Source: Xenorhabdus cabanillasii (GTDB taxonomy: Bacteria; Pseudomonadota; Gammaproteobacteria; Enterobacterales; Enterobacteriaceae). From it: a DNA stretch of 64,000 bases. The stretch lies in assembly GCF_003386665.1 (NCBI RefSeq), contig NZ_QTUB01000001.1:2914001-2978000 (forward strand). The letters are read 5' to 3'. The notes beneath the pieces were generated by a model. The model saw only the letters and a program-made list of their open reading frames with translations, was not told where the DNA came from and ran no database searches. Below, one piece after another: positions 1-9,667 of the stretch. Each line of letters starts with the position of its first letter. The stretch's first letter is position 1. The position numbers and the translations under genes are program-made.

Positions 1-308
1 TAACATTACCGACTTATGACGAAGTTGTCGGAACGCAAGTCAATGATGCGGATTTTAACCTCTTTATTCTTGATGCAATCAAAAATGTTCAGGGTGTTCC
101 TGTTTATACCATTCATACAGAAGTTGAAGGAATGTCCAAAGCGCCGCAGTTTGAAGCACTGCTGGATATACTCTGCCAGCAAGATATTCAGTTTTGCAAG
201 TTATGTGATTTATTACCAGAAAAGAGAAACACATTGCCTGTTGGGAGAATTATCCGTTCAGATTTTCCTGGTCGTGAAGGCTGGTTAGGTTGCCAACAAG
301 AGGTATAA
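1..308 (+). CDS. arnD: ArnD, C-terminal part (undecaprenyl-phosphate deformylase)
   Basis: Only the last ~100 codons are in the window, read from base 3 to the TAA at 306-308. The frame gives LPTYDEVVG near the start and ends [13 protein letters not shown], the usual end of ArnD. ArnD removes the formyl group from undecaprenyl-phosphate-Ara4FN at the inner membrane in lipid A L-Ara4N modification (polymyxin resistance). arnT starts 8 bases downstream, so the two are almost certainly co-transcribed. The catalytic N-terminal half lies outside the window. Confidence 0.9.
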   Translation, partial: TLPTYDEVVGTQVNDADFNLFILDAIKNVQGVPVYTIHTEVEGMSKAPQFEALLDILCQQDIQFCKLCDLLPEKRNTLPVGRIIRSDFPGREGWLGCQQEV

Positions 309-315
309 AACAAAT

Positions 316-1977
316 ATGTCGAATACTTGGACGAGTAGAGCCGGGGCCGTTCTGATGGCTCTTTTTTTTATCTTTACTTACCTGATCCCTCTGAATAGCC
401 GTCTTTTGTGGCAACCAGACGAGACACGATATGCCGAAATCAGCCGGGAAATGTTACAACGTGGCGATTGGATAGTTCCTTATTTTTTGGATATCCGTTA
501 TTTTGAAAAACCAGTGGCTGGATATTGGATAAATAACATTAGCCAGTGGATCTTTGGGGATAATAATTTTGCGGTGCGTTTTGGTGCTGTATTCAGCATT
601 ATAATTAGTGCATTTCTTCTTTATAGGTTAGCTATGATGATGTGGCAGTCTCGCCAGACTGCATTTATTGCCAGCCTGATTTATATCTCCATGTTTATCG
701 TTTTTTCTGTCGGCACTTATAGTGTTCTTGATCCAATGTTTTCACTGTGGATCACGGCAGGAATAGTGAGCTGTTATTGGGCACTGAAGGCCGGTAGTTG
801 CCGTGAACGGATTTGGGCCTGGTCTGTACTGGGTATAACCTGTGGCATGGCGTTTTTGACAAAAGGTTTTCTGGCATTGGTTTTACCGGTAATAGCCATG
901 ATACCTATCACGATATACCAGAAACGTTTTCTGGAAATGGTTCGTTTTGGTCCGCTTGCAATTATTTGTGCTGTTTTGATTAGTTCGCCTTGGGTGATCG
1001 CAATTGCTTCGCAAGAGCCTGATTATTGGCGTTACTTTTTCTGGGTGGAGCATATACAGCGTTTTGCTTCTGATCATGCACAGCATTCCGCCCCATTCTG
1101 GTATTACCTGCCAATATTGATTTTAGGTGTTATTCCGTGGCTGGGATTATTACCCGGCGCTTTGCTCAAGAGTTGGCAAGAGAAAAAAAATCATCCTGAG
1201 ATGTTCTTCTTGTTTTGCTGGTTTTTTGTCCCATTGCTATTTTTTAGTATTTCTAAAGGAAAACTGCCTACTTACATTCTGCCATTTATCGGGCCTTTAG
1301 CGTTGATGATGGCAAAATATGCTGTTGATAATATGAAGAATGGCAATATGAAGGCATTAAAGCTCAATGGATTGATAAATGTTTTCATTGGATTGATAGC
1401 AATACTGGCGCTTGTATTTCTGGAAGTTGCTTCCAGTCGTCCTCTTTATCAACCCCATGAATGGCTTAAATGGGTGATAGGACTTTTCGCTTTTGGGTTT
1501 TGGGGGATAGTGGGCTATTTCTGTTTTATACGCAATGGCAAACATTGGCAATGGGCGGCTGCTTGTTCAATTGTGCTGAGTTTATCAATAGGCAGTGCCT
1601 TACCAGATAAGACCATTGATTCTAAACTGCCGCAGAATTTTATCAGGCAGAATGAAAAAGAGCTGGCTGAAAGCAAGTATATTTTATCTGCATCGGTTGG
1701 TTTAGGAGCCGCAGTTGCATGGGAATTAAAACGCAGTGATATTGACTTATTTCAAAACAAGGGTGAACTGAAATACGGATTGAATTATCCAGATAGCCGC
1801 AATCGGTATATAACACAGGAACAATTTCCCTCATGGTTAGCCAGTGCACGGAAAGAGGGACAGGTTGCAATTGTTTTCTTATTGCCTACAAAAGGGATGC
1901 TTCCTGAGTTGCCTAAACCTGATTTGATACAGCGTAAATATCGTTTTGTCCTTGTGATTTATAAGAAGCAGCCATGA
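316..1977 (+). CDS. arnT: ArnT, L-Ara4N transferase to lipid A
   Basis: A 553-aa polytopic inner-membrane glycosyltransferase (GT-C fold, ArnT/PMT type) that moves L-Ara4N from undecaprenyl phosphate to lipid A phosphates on the periplasmic face. After a first membrane segment the first periplasmic loop holds [15 protein letters not shown], with the acidic residues typical of GT-C enzymes, then many hydrophobic segments and a soluble C-terminal domain after about residue 430. Length fits the family (~550 aa). AGAGGT at 300-305 sits ahead of ATG 316. It follows arnD and abuts arnE (stop 1977, next ATG 1979), so it belongs to the arn operon. Regulation of arn operons by PhoP/PmrA is known; the promoter is outside the window. 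Confidence 0.95.
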   Translation: MSNTWTSRAGAVLMALFFIFTYLIPLNSRLLWQPDETRYAEISREMLQRGDWIVPYFLDIRYFEKPVAGYWINNISQWIFGDNNFAVRFGAVFSIIISAFLLYRLAMMMWQSRQTAFIASLIYISMFIVFSVGTYSVLDPMFSLWITAGIVSCYWALKAGSCRERIWAWSVLGITCGMAFLTKGFLALVLPVIAMIPITIYQKRFLEMVRFGPLAIICAVLISSPWVIAIASQEPDYWRYFFWVEHIQRFASDHAQHSAPFWYYLPILILGVIPWLGLLPGALLKSWQEKKNHPEMFFLFCWFFVPLLFFSISKGKLPTYILPFIGPLALMMAKYAVDNMKNGNMKALKLNGLINVFIGLIAILALVFLEVASSRPLYQPHEWLKWVIGLFAFGFWGIVGYFCFIRNGKHWQWAAACSIVLSLSIGSALPDKTIDSKLPQNFIRQNEKELAESKYILSASVGLGAAVAWELKRSDIDLFQNKGELKYGLNYPDSRNRYITQEQFPSWLASARKEGQVAIVFLLPTKGMLPELPKPDLIQRKYRFVLVIYKKQP

Positions 1978-1978
1978 C

Positions 1979-2329
1979 ATGAACAGTAGTATAGGGTTAT
2001 TGATACTGGTTAGTTTATTAACTTGTGCAGGACAAATTTGTCAGAAACAAGCTGTTACCTGTTGGGGGAGAAAAGATGTTCCCTATAAACCGGCAATTGT
2101 AGTGGCATGGTTGGTTAGTGCTGTTCTTCTGTTGGGTATAGGGATGATATTCTGGCTACGTTTGCTGCAATTGCTACCGCTGAGTATTGCTTATCCTATG
2201 CTGAGTATTAATTTTGTACTCGTAACGCTGATCGGACAGTTTCTGTATCATGAAAAAGCCGGGATAAAACACTGGATAGGTGTGTTTTTGATTATGCTGG
2301 GAATTTTATTGATGAGCTTAAATCAATGA
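1979..2329 (+). CDS. arnE: ArnE, subunit of the Ara4N-lipid flippase
   Basis: A 116-aa small multidrug-resistance-like protein with four predicted membrane helices. With ArnF it flips undecaprenyl-phosphate-L-Ara4N across the inner membrane. The [19 protein letters not shown] stretch is typical of the EamA/SMR half-transporters in arn operons. It begins one base after the arnT stop region and its end overlaps the arnF start (ATGA), indicating translational coupling. Confidence 0.93.
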   Translation: MNSSIGLLILVSLLTCAGQICQKQAVTCWGRKDVPYKPAIVVAWLVSAVLLLGIGMIFWLRLLQLLPLSIAYPMLSINFVLVTLIGQFLYHEKAGIKHWIGVFLIMLGILLMSLNQ

Positions 2330-2721
2330 AAGGGTATTTTTGGGGAGTGGTTAGTGTCCTGCTGATTACTGTTGCCCAACTATCATTGAAGTGGGGAGTG
2401 GCGCAATTACCTGAACTTTCTTTATCTAGACATTGGTCAGATATCGGTTGGCTTTGGTTGCATCATCAGCCTTTATTGATGGTGATGGTGGGACTAGTGA
2501 GTTACGCATTATCCATGTTCAGTTGGATTTTTGTTTTGAAATATCTGCCGTTGAATAAAGCCTATCCGCTTATCAGTCTGAGCTATATTTTTGTTTATCT
2601 ATTGGCGGTATTATTACCCTGGTTTAATGAAGATATCTCACTACTGAAAACAATAGGGATCCTGTTAATTTCATTGGGAGTTTGGTTTATTAGCAGGCCA
2701 GAAGGCAGAGAGGCTGATTGA
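2326..2721 (+). CDS. arnF: ArnF, subunit of the Ara4N-lipid flippase
   Basis: A 131-aa four-helix membrane protein, partner of ArnE. It carries [19 protein letters not shown], the counterpart of the ArnE motif. The start codon overlaps the arnE stop, and the stop overlaps the ATG of the downstream NlpC-like gene (TGATG at 2719-2723), so that gene appears to be joined to the end of the arn operon. Confidence 0.92.
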   Translation: MKGYFWGVVSVLLITVAQLSLKWGVAQLPELSLSRHWSDIGWLWLHHQPLLMVMVGLVSYALSMFSWIFVLKYLPLNKAYPLISLSYIFVYLLAVLLPWFNEDISLLKTIGILLISLGVWFISRPEGREAD

Positions 2722-3206
2722 TGATTATAAGAATAAGATATTTATGCTTGTTACTGAGCTTATTTCTGATTGGGTGTTCTAATCCTGTTTCGAAATCAAA
2801 CTTACCTCCATTACGAGCAGCACTTTCTGATCCGATTATTGTTATTGCACAGTTAGAAAAGCAGCTTACACAATGGCAGGGTACGCCTTACCGTTATGGT
2901 GGCATGGATCAGCGAGGTGTTGATTGTTCTGGCTTTGTTTATCGTACTTTTCATGATCGTTTTAATATCCTGCTTCCTCGGACAACGAGTGAACAGACCC
3001 AATTGGGGACACGGATTAATAAAAAAGATTTAATGCCGGGTGATCTGGTATTTTTCAAAACCGGTAGCGGTGATAATGGGTTACACGTTGGTATTTATGA
3101 TATCAACAATGAATTTATTCACGCATCGACCAGCAAAGGTGTAATACGTTCCTCTCTTGATAATATCTATTGGCGTCGTGTTTTTTGGCAGGCCCGCAGA
3201 ATATGA
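2721..3206 (+). CDS. NlpC/P60 family lipoprotein, cell-wall endopeptidase
   Basis: A 161-aa protein with a lipoprotein signal peptide: a hydrophobic core and a lipobox ending LIGC at about residue 20. The NlpC/P60 domain follows, with the catalytic Cys in GVDCSGFVYR, the His in LHVGIYD and a second His in EFIHAST. Such enzymes cut D-Glu/mDAP peptide bonds in murein. The start was taken as ATG 2721 rather than TTG 2718; it overlaps the arnF stop. E. coli NlpC is the nearest well-known relative. Attachment to the arn operon suggests co-expression during envelope remodelling (inference). Confidence 0.88.
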   Translation: MIIRIRYLCLLLSLFLIGCSNPVSKSNLPPLRAALSDPIIVIAQLEKQLTQWQGTPYRYGGMDQRGVDCSGFVYRTFHDRFNILLPRTTSEQTQLGTRINKKDLMPGDLVFFKTGSGDNGLHVGIYDINNEFIHASTSKGVIRSSLDNIYWRRVFWQARRI

Positions 3207-3284
3207 TCCCAACCTGAGTCACCAATTGAATCAGAACATTATGATATCCTGAGACACTGTTTTTGCTTTGTCCGGAGACAAATA

Positions 3285-4301
3285 ATGTCCACATTACGCT
3301 TACTGCTGTCTGATTCCCACGATCCCTGGTTTAATCTCGCTGTTGAAGAGTGTATTTTCCGTCAAATGTCGCCAGAGCAACGTGTTTTGTTCTTATGGCG
3401 TAATGCAAATACTGTTGTCATCGGGCGGGCTCAAAATCCGTGGAAAGAGTGTAATACACGGCGCATGGAACAAGATGGTATAAAACTGGCGCGACGTAGT
3501 AGTGGCGGTGGGGCAGTTTTTCATGATCTGGGGAATACATGTTTTACCTTTATGGCGGGTAAACCAGAATATGACAAAACGGTTTCTACTCAAATCATTC
3601 TGGATGGATTAAAAAAATCCGGTATTCATGCAATGGCTTCTGGCCGAAATGATCTGGTTTTGCCTTTATCGGATGGGGAGCGCAAAATTTCTGGGTCAGC
3701 GTATCGGGAAACCAAGGACAGAGGTTTTCATCACGGTACATTGCTGATTAATGCAGATTTGAATCGCCTTGTGGATTATCTCAACCCTGATCCTAAAAAA
3801 TTGCAGGCAAAAGGCATTACTTCTGTTCGTTCCAGAGTGACAAACTTGTCAGAATTATTACCGGATATTACACATGAAAAAGTGTGCGAAGGAATTATAG
3901 AGGCATTTTCTGAATATTTTGGCGAAGTTGTGCAACCAGAGCTTATTTCTCCACAAGCTTTACCGGATTTACCGGGCTTTGTTGATATTTTTAGTAAGCA
4001 AAGTAGTTGGGCATGGAATTTTGGCCAGGCACCTGCATTTAGCCATACACTGGATACCCGATTTCTTTGGGGGGGCATTGAATTACATGTTGATATTGAA
4101 AGTGGAATTATCAATCGTTGCCAGATTTTCACTGATAGTTTAGAACCTGCCCCATTCGAATTATTGGCAGAAGAATTGATTGGTGTACTGTATCAGCCGG
4201 ATGCCGTTGGGCAAGTGATCCAGCGCATCAGAGAGCAAAATCCGTTGTTGGATATGGAATTGCAGCAATTTGCTCATTGGGTAGTTAATGAGCTGAAATA
4301 A
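3285..4301 (+). CDS. lplA: LplA, lipoate-protein ligase A
   Basis: A 338-aa ATP-dependent ligase that activates lipoate to lipoyl-AMP and transfers it to the lipoyl domains of 2-oxoacid dehydrogenases and GcvH. Visible family motifs are [19 protein letters not shown] near residue 70 (lipoyl-AMP loop), KISGSAYRE and HHGTLLIN, then the C-terminal accessory domain. Length matches E. coli LplA. It lies 78 bp after the NlpC-like gene and probably has its own promoter. The copy looks intact and is the last backbone gene before the accessory region. Confidence 0.95.
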   Translation: MSTLRLLLSDSHDPWFNLAVEECIFRQMSPEQRVLFLWRNANTVVIGRAQNPWKECNTRRMEQDGIKLARRSSGGGAVFHDLGNTCFTFMAGKPEYDKTVSTQIILDGLKKSGIHAMASGRNDLVLPLSDGERKISGSAYRETKDRGFHHGTLLINADLNRLVDYLNPDPKKLQAKGITSVRSRVTNLSELLPDITHEKVCEGIIEAFSEYFGEVVQPELISPQALPDLPGFVDIFSKQSSWAWNFGQAPAFSHTLDTRFLWGGIELHVDIESGIINRCQIFTDSLEPAPFELLAEELIGVLYQPDAVGQVIQRIREQNPLLDMELQQFAHWVVNELK

Positions 4302-4332
4302 AAAGTAATTTAGAGGATCTAACAACAAAAAA

Positions 4333-4357
4333 TGGTCAACGGCAGGGACGTTGACCA
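4333..4357. terminator. Hairpin after lplA
   Basis: An 8-bp perfect stem, TGGTCAAC at 4333-4340 and GTTGACCA at 4350-4357, with a 9-base loop, 32 bases past the lplA stop. An A-run precedes it, but no T-run follows on the plus strand, so it is a weak intrinsic terminator at best. Confidence 0.4.
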
Positions 4358-4446
4358 GAAAAGGGGACACTGACTATAAACACATTTTGTAAATCGGGAT
4401 TGGACGATTAGTTATCTTTTGTCATTATTCAGTCACCTGTTTTTCC

Positions 4447-4734
4447 ATGGGTTGCCGAAGAGCGCCATCGTATACGAATTGGCAGGGCTTTGCCACGCGC
4501 CAGAAATCCCTGGTTGAAAATCTTATCTGGCTGAGTTTATTCGGGTTACTGCTCAGGCGTAATCTGGCAAGGCGTTTACTCCCGACAGTGTCCTTATTGA
4601 AAGCTGCTAATAATAGCTGTATTTGGCTGCGGCCTATATTAAATGGTGTCCTTCAAAAGGCCTGGTCAGAAATCGTTTTTTGTCTGGAAGAAGCGAAGGA
4701 ATATTTATCCCAAAAGGCATTCAAGACACCATAA
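4447..4734 (+). pseudogene. Probable transposase C-terminal remnant (IS4-like)
   Basis: A 95-codon frame whose middle, VENLIWLSLFGLLLRRNLARRLL, resembles the hydrophobic C-terminal helix region of IS4-type transposases, ending with a short polar tail. No DDE motif, start signal or inverted repeat is visible. I regard it as a leftover transposase end at the backbone/accessory boundary rather than a working gene. The family assignment is tentative. Confidence 0.35.
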
Positions 4735-4942
4735 AGAAAAATAAGAAAAAACAGTACATTAGATGAATATTTTGAAAAAATTAATTATTAAGCTCCAGTA
4801 TATGATTGACCTATAGTTAACTTCAGGTTTTATAGTGCACATCTGGTATTTCTGTTAATTGACAGAATACAGGATACTGAGTTACTTTCCCTATAAATTG
4901 AAAAAAGTAGTATCTTCTGCTTGAAAATCGTAAGGATAAATT

Positions 4943-5359
4943 ATGCAACGATTTGTTGAGAATATTCTGGAGAGTTCTTGGATATGGATTATCACTCGAT
5001 TACTTATTTTATTTATTTTTATTCCATCGGGGCTTGCCAAGATTATCGATTTTGAAAGTAGTCTGGCAGAAATGCGTGCTGCGGGTTTACACCCTGATTG
5101 GTTTTTTAATATTGCATCAGCAATCGTCTTACTTTTCGGCTCAATATTGATCCTGTTAGATCGCTTTGTCTGGTTTGGTGCAGGCATATTGGCTGTCTTT
5201 CTTTTGTTAACTATTTTTATTGTCCATACTTTTTGGAATTTCTCTGGCGAAAATGCCAAGATCTCACTCTATTTTGCGTTTGAACATACCACTGTGATCG
5301 GAGGATTGCTGGCAACGGCGATTGCGAGTCATTTAAGAAAAAAATTCAATATACATTAA
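4943..5359 (+). CDS. DoxX-like small membrane protein
   Basis: A 138-aa protein with about four membrane helices, resembling the DoxX family: an early helix containing IPSGLAKIIDF, then AGLHP, then VLLFGSILILL, and a C-terminal helix. DoxX proteins are quinone-pool or thiosulfate-linked membrane subunits in some organisms, but the role of the short enterobacterial members is unclear. A good Shine-Dalgarno (TAAGGA) precedes ATG 4943. It is followed 13 bases later by a second small membrane-protein gene, so the two probably form one transcript. Confidence 0.75.
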   Translation: MQRFVENILESSWIWIITRLLILFIFIPSGLAKIIDFESSLAEMRAAGLHPDWFFNIASAIVLLFGSILILLDRFVWFGAGILAVFLLLTIFIVHTFWNFSGENAKISLYFAFEHTTVIGGLLATAIASHLRKKFNIH

Positions 5360-5372
5360 AGGAGGCTACCTT

Positions 5373-5663
5373 ATGTTATCTACACCAATAGGGCGATTAA
5401 GAGTAATGGGATTCGTTGAGGGGATTTCTTTTCTGTTACTATTATTTGTAGCAATGCCGTTAAAATATTTCGCGGGATTTCCAATAGCGGTTAAAGTTAC
5501 AGGTATGGCTCACGGTATCTTATTTATTCTGTTTGTCTTTGCACTAATTCAAGTAGCAATAGTCCACCGTAAATCAATTTTATGGTTATTTGGTGCATTT
5601 GTTTCATCTGTTATCCCATTTGGTACGTTTGTATTAGATGCAAAATTAAAAAATGAACAATAG
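5373..5663 (+). CDS. DUF3817 membrane protein
   Basis: A 96-aa protein with three hydrophobic segments, starting with RLRVMGFVEGISFLLLLFVAMPLKY and containing MAHGILFILFVFAL, the pattern of the DUF3817 family of unknown function (integral membrane). A strong ribosome site, AAAGGAGG, lies just ahead of ATG 5373. It appears to be co-transcribed with the DoxX-like gene, and a hairpin follows the stop. Confidence 0.75.
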   Translation: MLSTPIGRLRVMGFVEGISFLLLLFVAMPLKYFAGFPIAVKVTGMAHGILFILFVFALIQVAIVHRKSILWLFGAFVSSVIPFGTFVLDAKLKNEQ

Positions 5664-5670
5664 TGAAAAT

Positions 5671-5689
5671 CCCCTTTCGTAGAAAGGGG
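5671..5689 (+). terminator. Hairpin after the DUF3817 gene
   Basis: An 8-bp perfect stem, CCCCTTTC at 5671-5678 and GAAAGGGG at 5682-5689, with a 3-base loop just after the stop codon. It is followed by a T-rich but not uniform run. It probably ends the two-gene transcript. Confidence 0.6.
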
Positions 5690-5783
5690 CATTGATTTAT
5701 TTATTCCCGAAGGGACGTTATTGAGGGGTAGTGGAACAGTAAACGTCTTTAAGCGGCAAATTTAAATAACCCGAATTCCGTTT

Positions 5784-5835
5784 AAACCATCACTGAAAAT
5801 TTTCTACTCAGAAGAAGATCTTCCAGTGATGGTTT
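5784..5835. repeat. 12-bp perfect inverted repeat
   Basis: AAACCATCACTG at 5784-5795 is repeated inverted as CAGTGATGGTTT at 5824-5835, with a 28-base spacer. The right arm runs into the IS630-like coding remnant, so this may be part of that element. Confidence 0.5.
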
Positions 5836-6180
5836 CTTCCATTTGGTCGCGCAACGCGATTCAGGCGCTTATTTGGCAAATGTGGCGCATAAAAATGGTG
5901 AAAAGAACGCTCACTGACTATCTAAAACGTTGGGGATTTACGCCACAAAAACCGCTAAAAAGAGCCTATGAACAAAATCCCAAAGCCGTTGAAAAATGGC
6001 ATAAAGAGACCTGCCCGGCGGTAAAAAAAGAAATCCGCCAGAATGAGTGAAAAAGACCCGAAGTCATATGATGAAGCTACAGAAAAGATCTGAACATGTT
6101 GCACGTTATTTTCCGCATCGCTGTATCCAATATGCTGCTTGATAAACAATATATATTTGAACACCGGGTTAATAATATAA
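5826..6180 (+). mobile_element. IS630-family remnant A (internal deletion)
   Basis: The N-terminal helix-turn-helix region of an IS630 transposase (TLTDYLKRWGFTPQKP, then WHKETCPAVKKEI) is joined directly to its C-terminal end (MMKLQKRSEHVARYF then CIQYAA and stop at about 6135) in another frame. The DDE core is missing. The terminal bases after the stop recur, inverted, at about 11165-11215 and 21513-21560, so three ends of the same IS are scattered in the window. Not functional. Confidence 0.75.
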
Positions 6181-6181
6181 A

Positions 6182-6814
6182 TTATGGCTGTAGTCTTAAG
6201 CTACTCCAGCCAGCTTTACCATATTCAAAACGTAATCTTCTATGCAAACGATTAGAGCTGGCTGCCCAAAACTCAATGGCATGGGGTTCAAGAAGATAAA
6301 CAGAATACCGTTCCGGACAAGGCAATGCACCACTCCCCTCGAGCTGTTGCGCAGATATAAGGAGCTGTTTATATGAGATCAAAGGCTCACTTTGATAGGA
6401 AGCCGTTGACATTGAATGTAAAGGTATTGGTCGTTTATTCCATTCTTCAATAGCGTATTCTTGGGTCAGTTTTTTAACCTTGCCACTTACAGACATTTGA
6501 CGGCCAAGCTCACGCCAGTAAAAATGGCCACAAGCAAAAGGATTATCGTTTATATCTCTTATTTTACGACTACAGCTATGTGTGGAAAATACAATACCCT
6601 CATTTGTAAATTCTAAAATAGCCATTACACGAGATGACATATCTCCGGTGCTGTTTGTAGTCGTCAATACCATTGAACGAGGTTCACAAACGTCTTGATT
6701 AATGGCTTCCTGCAACCATTTTCTACCCAAATTAATAGGCTCAGCAGGAAGACAATCATATTCAGGGAAATTATAATCCAGCTTACCTGTCATACTTTCA
6801 AAAATTTCGCTCAT
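6182..6814 (-). CDS. phzG: PhzG, FMN-dependent phenazine oxidase
   Basis: A 210-aa protein of the pyridoxamine-phosphate-oxidase fold. PhzG oxidises hexahydro/tetrahydro-phenazine intermediates to phenazine-1-carboxylic or -1,6-dicarboxylic acid. The flavin-binding core shows MVLTTTNSTGDMSSRVMAI near residue 48, then IVFSTHSCSRKIRDINDNPFA; the C-terminal part has IEFWAASSNRLHRRLRF, as in PdxH/PhzG. It is the last gene of a phzB-D-E-F-G operon with AAGGTAA ahead of its ATG. The pdxH copy at 56.8 kb is the housekeeping relative; operon context separates the two. Confidence 0.9.
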   Translation of the reverse strand: MSEIFESMTGKLDYNFPEYDCLPAEPINLGRKWLQEAINQDVCEPRSMVLTTTNSTGDMSSRVMAILEFTNEGIVFSTHSCSRKIRDINDNPFACGHFYWRELGRQMSVSGKVKKLTQEYAIEEWNKRPIPLHSMSTASYQSEPLISYKQLLISAQQLEGSGALPCPERYSVYLLEPHAIEFWAASSNRLHRRLRFEYGKAGWSSLRLQP

Positions 6815-6850
6815 AATTATTACCTTACATATTTATCTTAAATATTATTC

Positions 6851-7693
6851 CTAAATAAAATATTGTCCTACTGCAATCTGATACGCATAACCCCCTGCTT
6901 CAAGGAAAAATTCTTCATTGATCTTTTTAGCTACTGCATTCATATAAGATGGCCTTTCTATTTCCACACCTTGTATGATTTCAATCCTTTTCCCAAACTC
7001 AGATAAGCCATATCGGCAAAGATGCAGGGCTAAAGGGCCAGCTGCCGAACCTGTTGCTGCATCCTCGGCAACACCGTAAGCAGGGGAAAACATACGCAAT
7101 CTCAAACTATCAGTATCGGTTAGGCAAAAACATAAAGCTGCCATATCATTAAATTGAGAAAGTTTTTTAAGGTCAGGATTAATTTTTTCGAGTATGTCAA
7201 TATTTTCAACGCCCACAAATACATGTCTTGGTCCCACATTATACATATCTATCGGTAATGTACTTTTTTCCACACCAAGGGCTTCAAGTAATTTTTGATG
7301 ATACTTATAAGAAGAAATAATGGGATTAGGTTGTTCCATCTGTACATAAGCGGTGTAGGGTTTCTCTTTTACTAAATCAATTGAAAATCGATAAATACCT
7401 CTTTGTGTTTCAATATTAATTTGAAATAATCCGGTTTCTTTTGCCAAAGCTAATGCCGTGCCAAGTAATGGATGCCCTGCAAATCCCAATTCGTTAACAG
7501 GAGTGAAAATTTTTATATTAAAATCTCCTCCTTTTATAGGGGAGCGAATAAATGTTGTTTCAGAAAGATTAATTTCTGCAGCTAATTTCTGCATGTGATA
7601 GTCATCTAAATCGTCACAATAAAAAAATACAGCTACTGGATTGCCTGTAAATAACTCACTACCGAAAGAATTTATAATGGTATATTTATGCAT
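6851..7693 (-). CDS. phzF: PhzF, trans-2,3-dihydro-3-hydroxyanthranilate isomerase
   Basis: A 280-aa protein of the diaminopimelate-epimerase-like fold. It isomerises DHHA to the reactive aminoketone that dimerises to the phenazine skeleton. The acid/base Glu is seen in LSETTFI near residue 45. The second half has EDAATGSAAGPLALHL, the family signature. Length is normal (278-280 aa). AAGGTGAG lies before ATG 7693. It sits between phzE and phzG in the expected order. Confidence 0.95.
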   Translation of the reverse strand: MHKYTIINSFGSELFTGNPVAVFFYCDDLDDYHMQKLAAEINLSETTFIRSPIKGGDFNIKIFTPVNELGFAGHPLLGTALALAKETGLFQINIETQRGIYRFSIDLVKEKPYTAYVQMEQPNPIISSYKYHQKLLEALGVEKSTLPIDMYNVGPRHVFVGVENIDILEKINPDLKKLSQFNDMAALCFCLTDTDSLRLRMFSPAYGVAEDAATGSAAGPLALHLCRYGLSEFGKRIEIIQGVEIERPSYMNAVAKKINEEFFLEAGGYAYQIAVGQYFI

Positions 7694-7744
7694 AACTCAC
7701 CTTAATAATTATTTAATATGATATAGATAAGAAGAAAACCAAAT

Positions 7745-9667
7745 TCACGCCCATTCAAAAACAGCTCGGTCTTTATGAGTAATTACTGAGTAGATAGCAT
7801 CTTTCAATATTCTATGACCTTCTTTAGTTAATATTGACTCAGGGTGAAATTGCATTGAACAAAAATTCTTTCCTTTCAATCCATGAACATGTTTTGATAA
7901 CGGATCACGATAAACCAAAATATCACCCACAGGGCTTGTTATACATTCTGATTCGGAAATAGCAGTAAAAGTATTATAGAAACCAACATATTCTGTTTTT
8001 CCGAAAATAGATATTTTCTTTTGTATTCCTTGATTTGGAGGAGAAAGACGTTCTATTGGCAATCCTAGGAGTGTACATAAGATTTGATGGCCAAAACAAA
8101 TCGAAATAAAAGGCTGATTTTGTACCATCGTATTCATGATGATATGACGACTTGTTAACACTCTTGGATCAGTTAAGTTACATGGATCACCTGGCCCTGG
8201 TCCTACCACAAGTAACTTTGAAGGTTCAATATCACCGATTGAAGAGAATGATTTAACATCAACTTTAAAACCTACTTCACGCAGTTGATATGCCATCATA
8301 GATGTAAAAGTATCTTCATTATCTAAAATTACAATCTCTGGTTTACTTATATCATTTAATGAATGGTTTGATGATTGCATCATATCCCCAAACCAAAAAC
8401 TGGAAAGCCGTTCATTTCTTTTTTTGAGTATTTTATTAATATCTTCTCTTTTAATAGATATTGTATCAGAAACAATCATTCCCATCGCATTTTGAATTGC
8501 AGAAGCTTTAGCAATCGTTTCTTGCACCTCTGAAAGCGGATTGGAATCACGAACCAATGTTGCACCCACTCCCACTTGTATTTTTCCGCCTTTTGAAATC
8601 TCAGCAGTACGAATAAGAATTGCTGAGTCCAATAGCCATGATTTATTATTTACATTCTCTATCAATGCAGTAAAACCACTATAGTAAGAACGACCATGTT
8701 TTTCGTAACGTGCAATCACTCTCGTTGCGTTCTCTAAAGGACTGCCAACAACAGTGGGTGCAAACATTGAGAGCCTTAATATTTCAGATACGGACAGTTC
8801 TGTTGAGCCTTTCAGGTTATAGTAGACGTGTGCTAATTTTGACATATTAATTAATGATGGCCCTTGGACTTTAACGTCTGAGGAACAAATATTTGTCATC
8901 ATTTTTAGTTCTTCATCAAGAACCATTGATAACTCGCCTTCCTCTTTCGTATCTTGTAAGAAATTAAAAAGGCCTTCTTTAGTCTGACCAGAAGCAGGAA
9001 ATCTATATGTACCACTTATTGGCATCATTGAAACTGATTTGGCATTAAGGCTAATATGCATTTCCGGAGAGGCGCCAACTAAAGTTATCTCTTTCATATG
9101 AATAAAGAAAGTCCAGTAAGCTCCTTTCTCTTGTTCCAATAAATTCCGAAAGATTGTCATGCCTACATGATCATCATAATGTGTCATGTCACCATTCAGA
9201 GTTCGTTTAATAACGAAATTAGCCCCTTCTCCTGTACCTATTTCATTCTCTATGATCTCTTTGACAATTTTTTCGTAATTCTCATCATTCGGATTGAAAT
9301 AGGTATTGCTAATATCAACCGGAACTTCAGGTAAAATATCAATAGCATCCTCAAGTAAACATGTTTCATATTGATTGACAACAAGGGCACGGAAAGGCGT
9401 GTTGTCGTCAATAACAGTAAAGCCACGCTCTTTAATCTGGCGATAGGGTGTAACAAGCAGAATTCCCCAATTCCCCATTGCCCGTTGTTCACTTTGAAGT
9501 TGATCCAATTCTTTTAAATTTTTAAGTATACACTCTGTACCAACAAGAATTTCAACTGTTGCTTTTTTAAATTTATCTGGCCTGTATACTAATGCATAAG
9601 TATCGAAATAACCCGCAATGATTTTTTGCAGGATTGTTCCTTCTTCAAAAAAATAAGTGTTCATCAT
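7745..9667 (-). CDS. phzE: PhzE, 2-amino-2-desoxyisochorismate synthase
   Basis: A 640-aa fusion of a chorismate-utilising TrpE-like domain (about 1-430) and a class I glutamine amidotransferase (about 440-635). It makes ADIC from chorismate and glutamine, the first committed phenazine step. The synthase part shows PISGTYRFPASG and VGSPLENATRVI; the amidotransferase has the nucleophile Cys in SICFGHQILC and the His/Glu pair in QFHPESIL. Its start ATG 9667 overlaps the phzD stop (ATGA), so translation is coupled. All key residues appear intact. Confidence 0.95.
   Translation of the reverse strand: MMNTYFFEEGTILQKIIAGYFDTYALVYRPDKFKKATVEILVGTECILKNLKELDQLQSEQRAMGNWGILLVTPYRQIKERGFTVIDDNTPFRALVVNQYETCLLEDAIDILPEVPVDISNTYFNPNDENYEKIVKEIIENEIGTGEGANFVIKRTLNGDMTHYDDHVGMTIFRNLLEQEKGAYWTFFIHMKEITLVGASPEMHISLNAKSVSMMPISGTYRFPASGQTKEGLFNFLQDTKEEGELSMVLDEELKMMTNICSSDVKVQGPSLINMSKLAHVYYNLKGSTELSVSEILRLSMFAPTVVGSPLENATRVIARYEKHGRSYYSGFTALIENVNNKSWLLDSAILIRTAEISKGGKIQVGVGATLVRDSNPLSEVQETIAKASAIQNAMGMIVSDTISIKREDINKILKKRNERLSSFWFGDMMQSSNHSLNDISKPEIVILDNEDTFTSMMAYQLREVGFKVDVKSFSSIGDIEPSKLLVVGPGPGDPCNLTDPRVLTSRHIIMNTMVQNQPFISICFGHQILCTLLGLPIERLSPPNQGIQKKISIFGKTEYVGFYNTFTAISESECITSPVGDILVYRDPLSKHVHGLKGKNFCSMQFHPESILTKEGHRILKDAIYSVITHKDRAVFEWA

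Noticed and set aside
16..288. A 90-codon open frame at the left edge
   Set aside because: It overlaps the arnD C-terminal coding sequence in another frame; the ArnD frame (3-308) has clear family residues.
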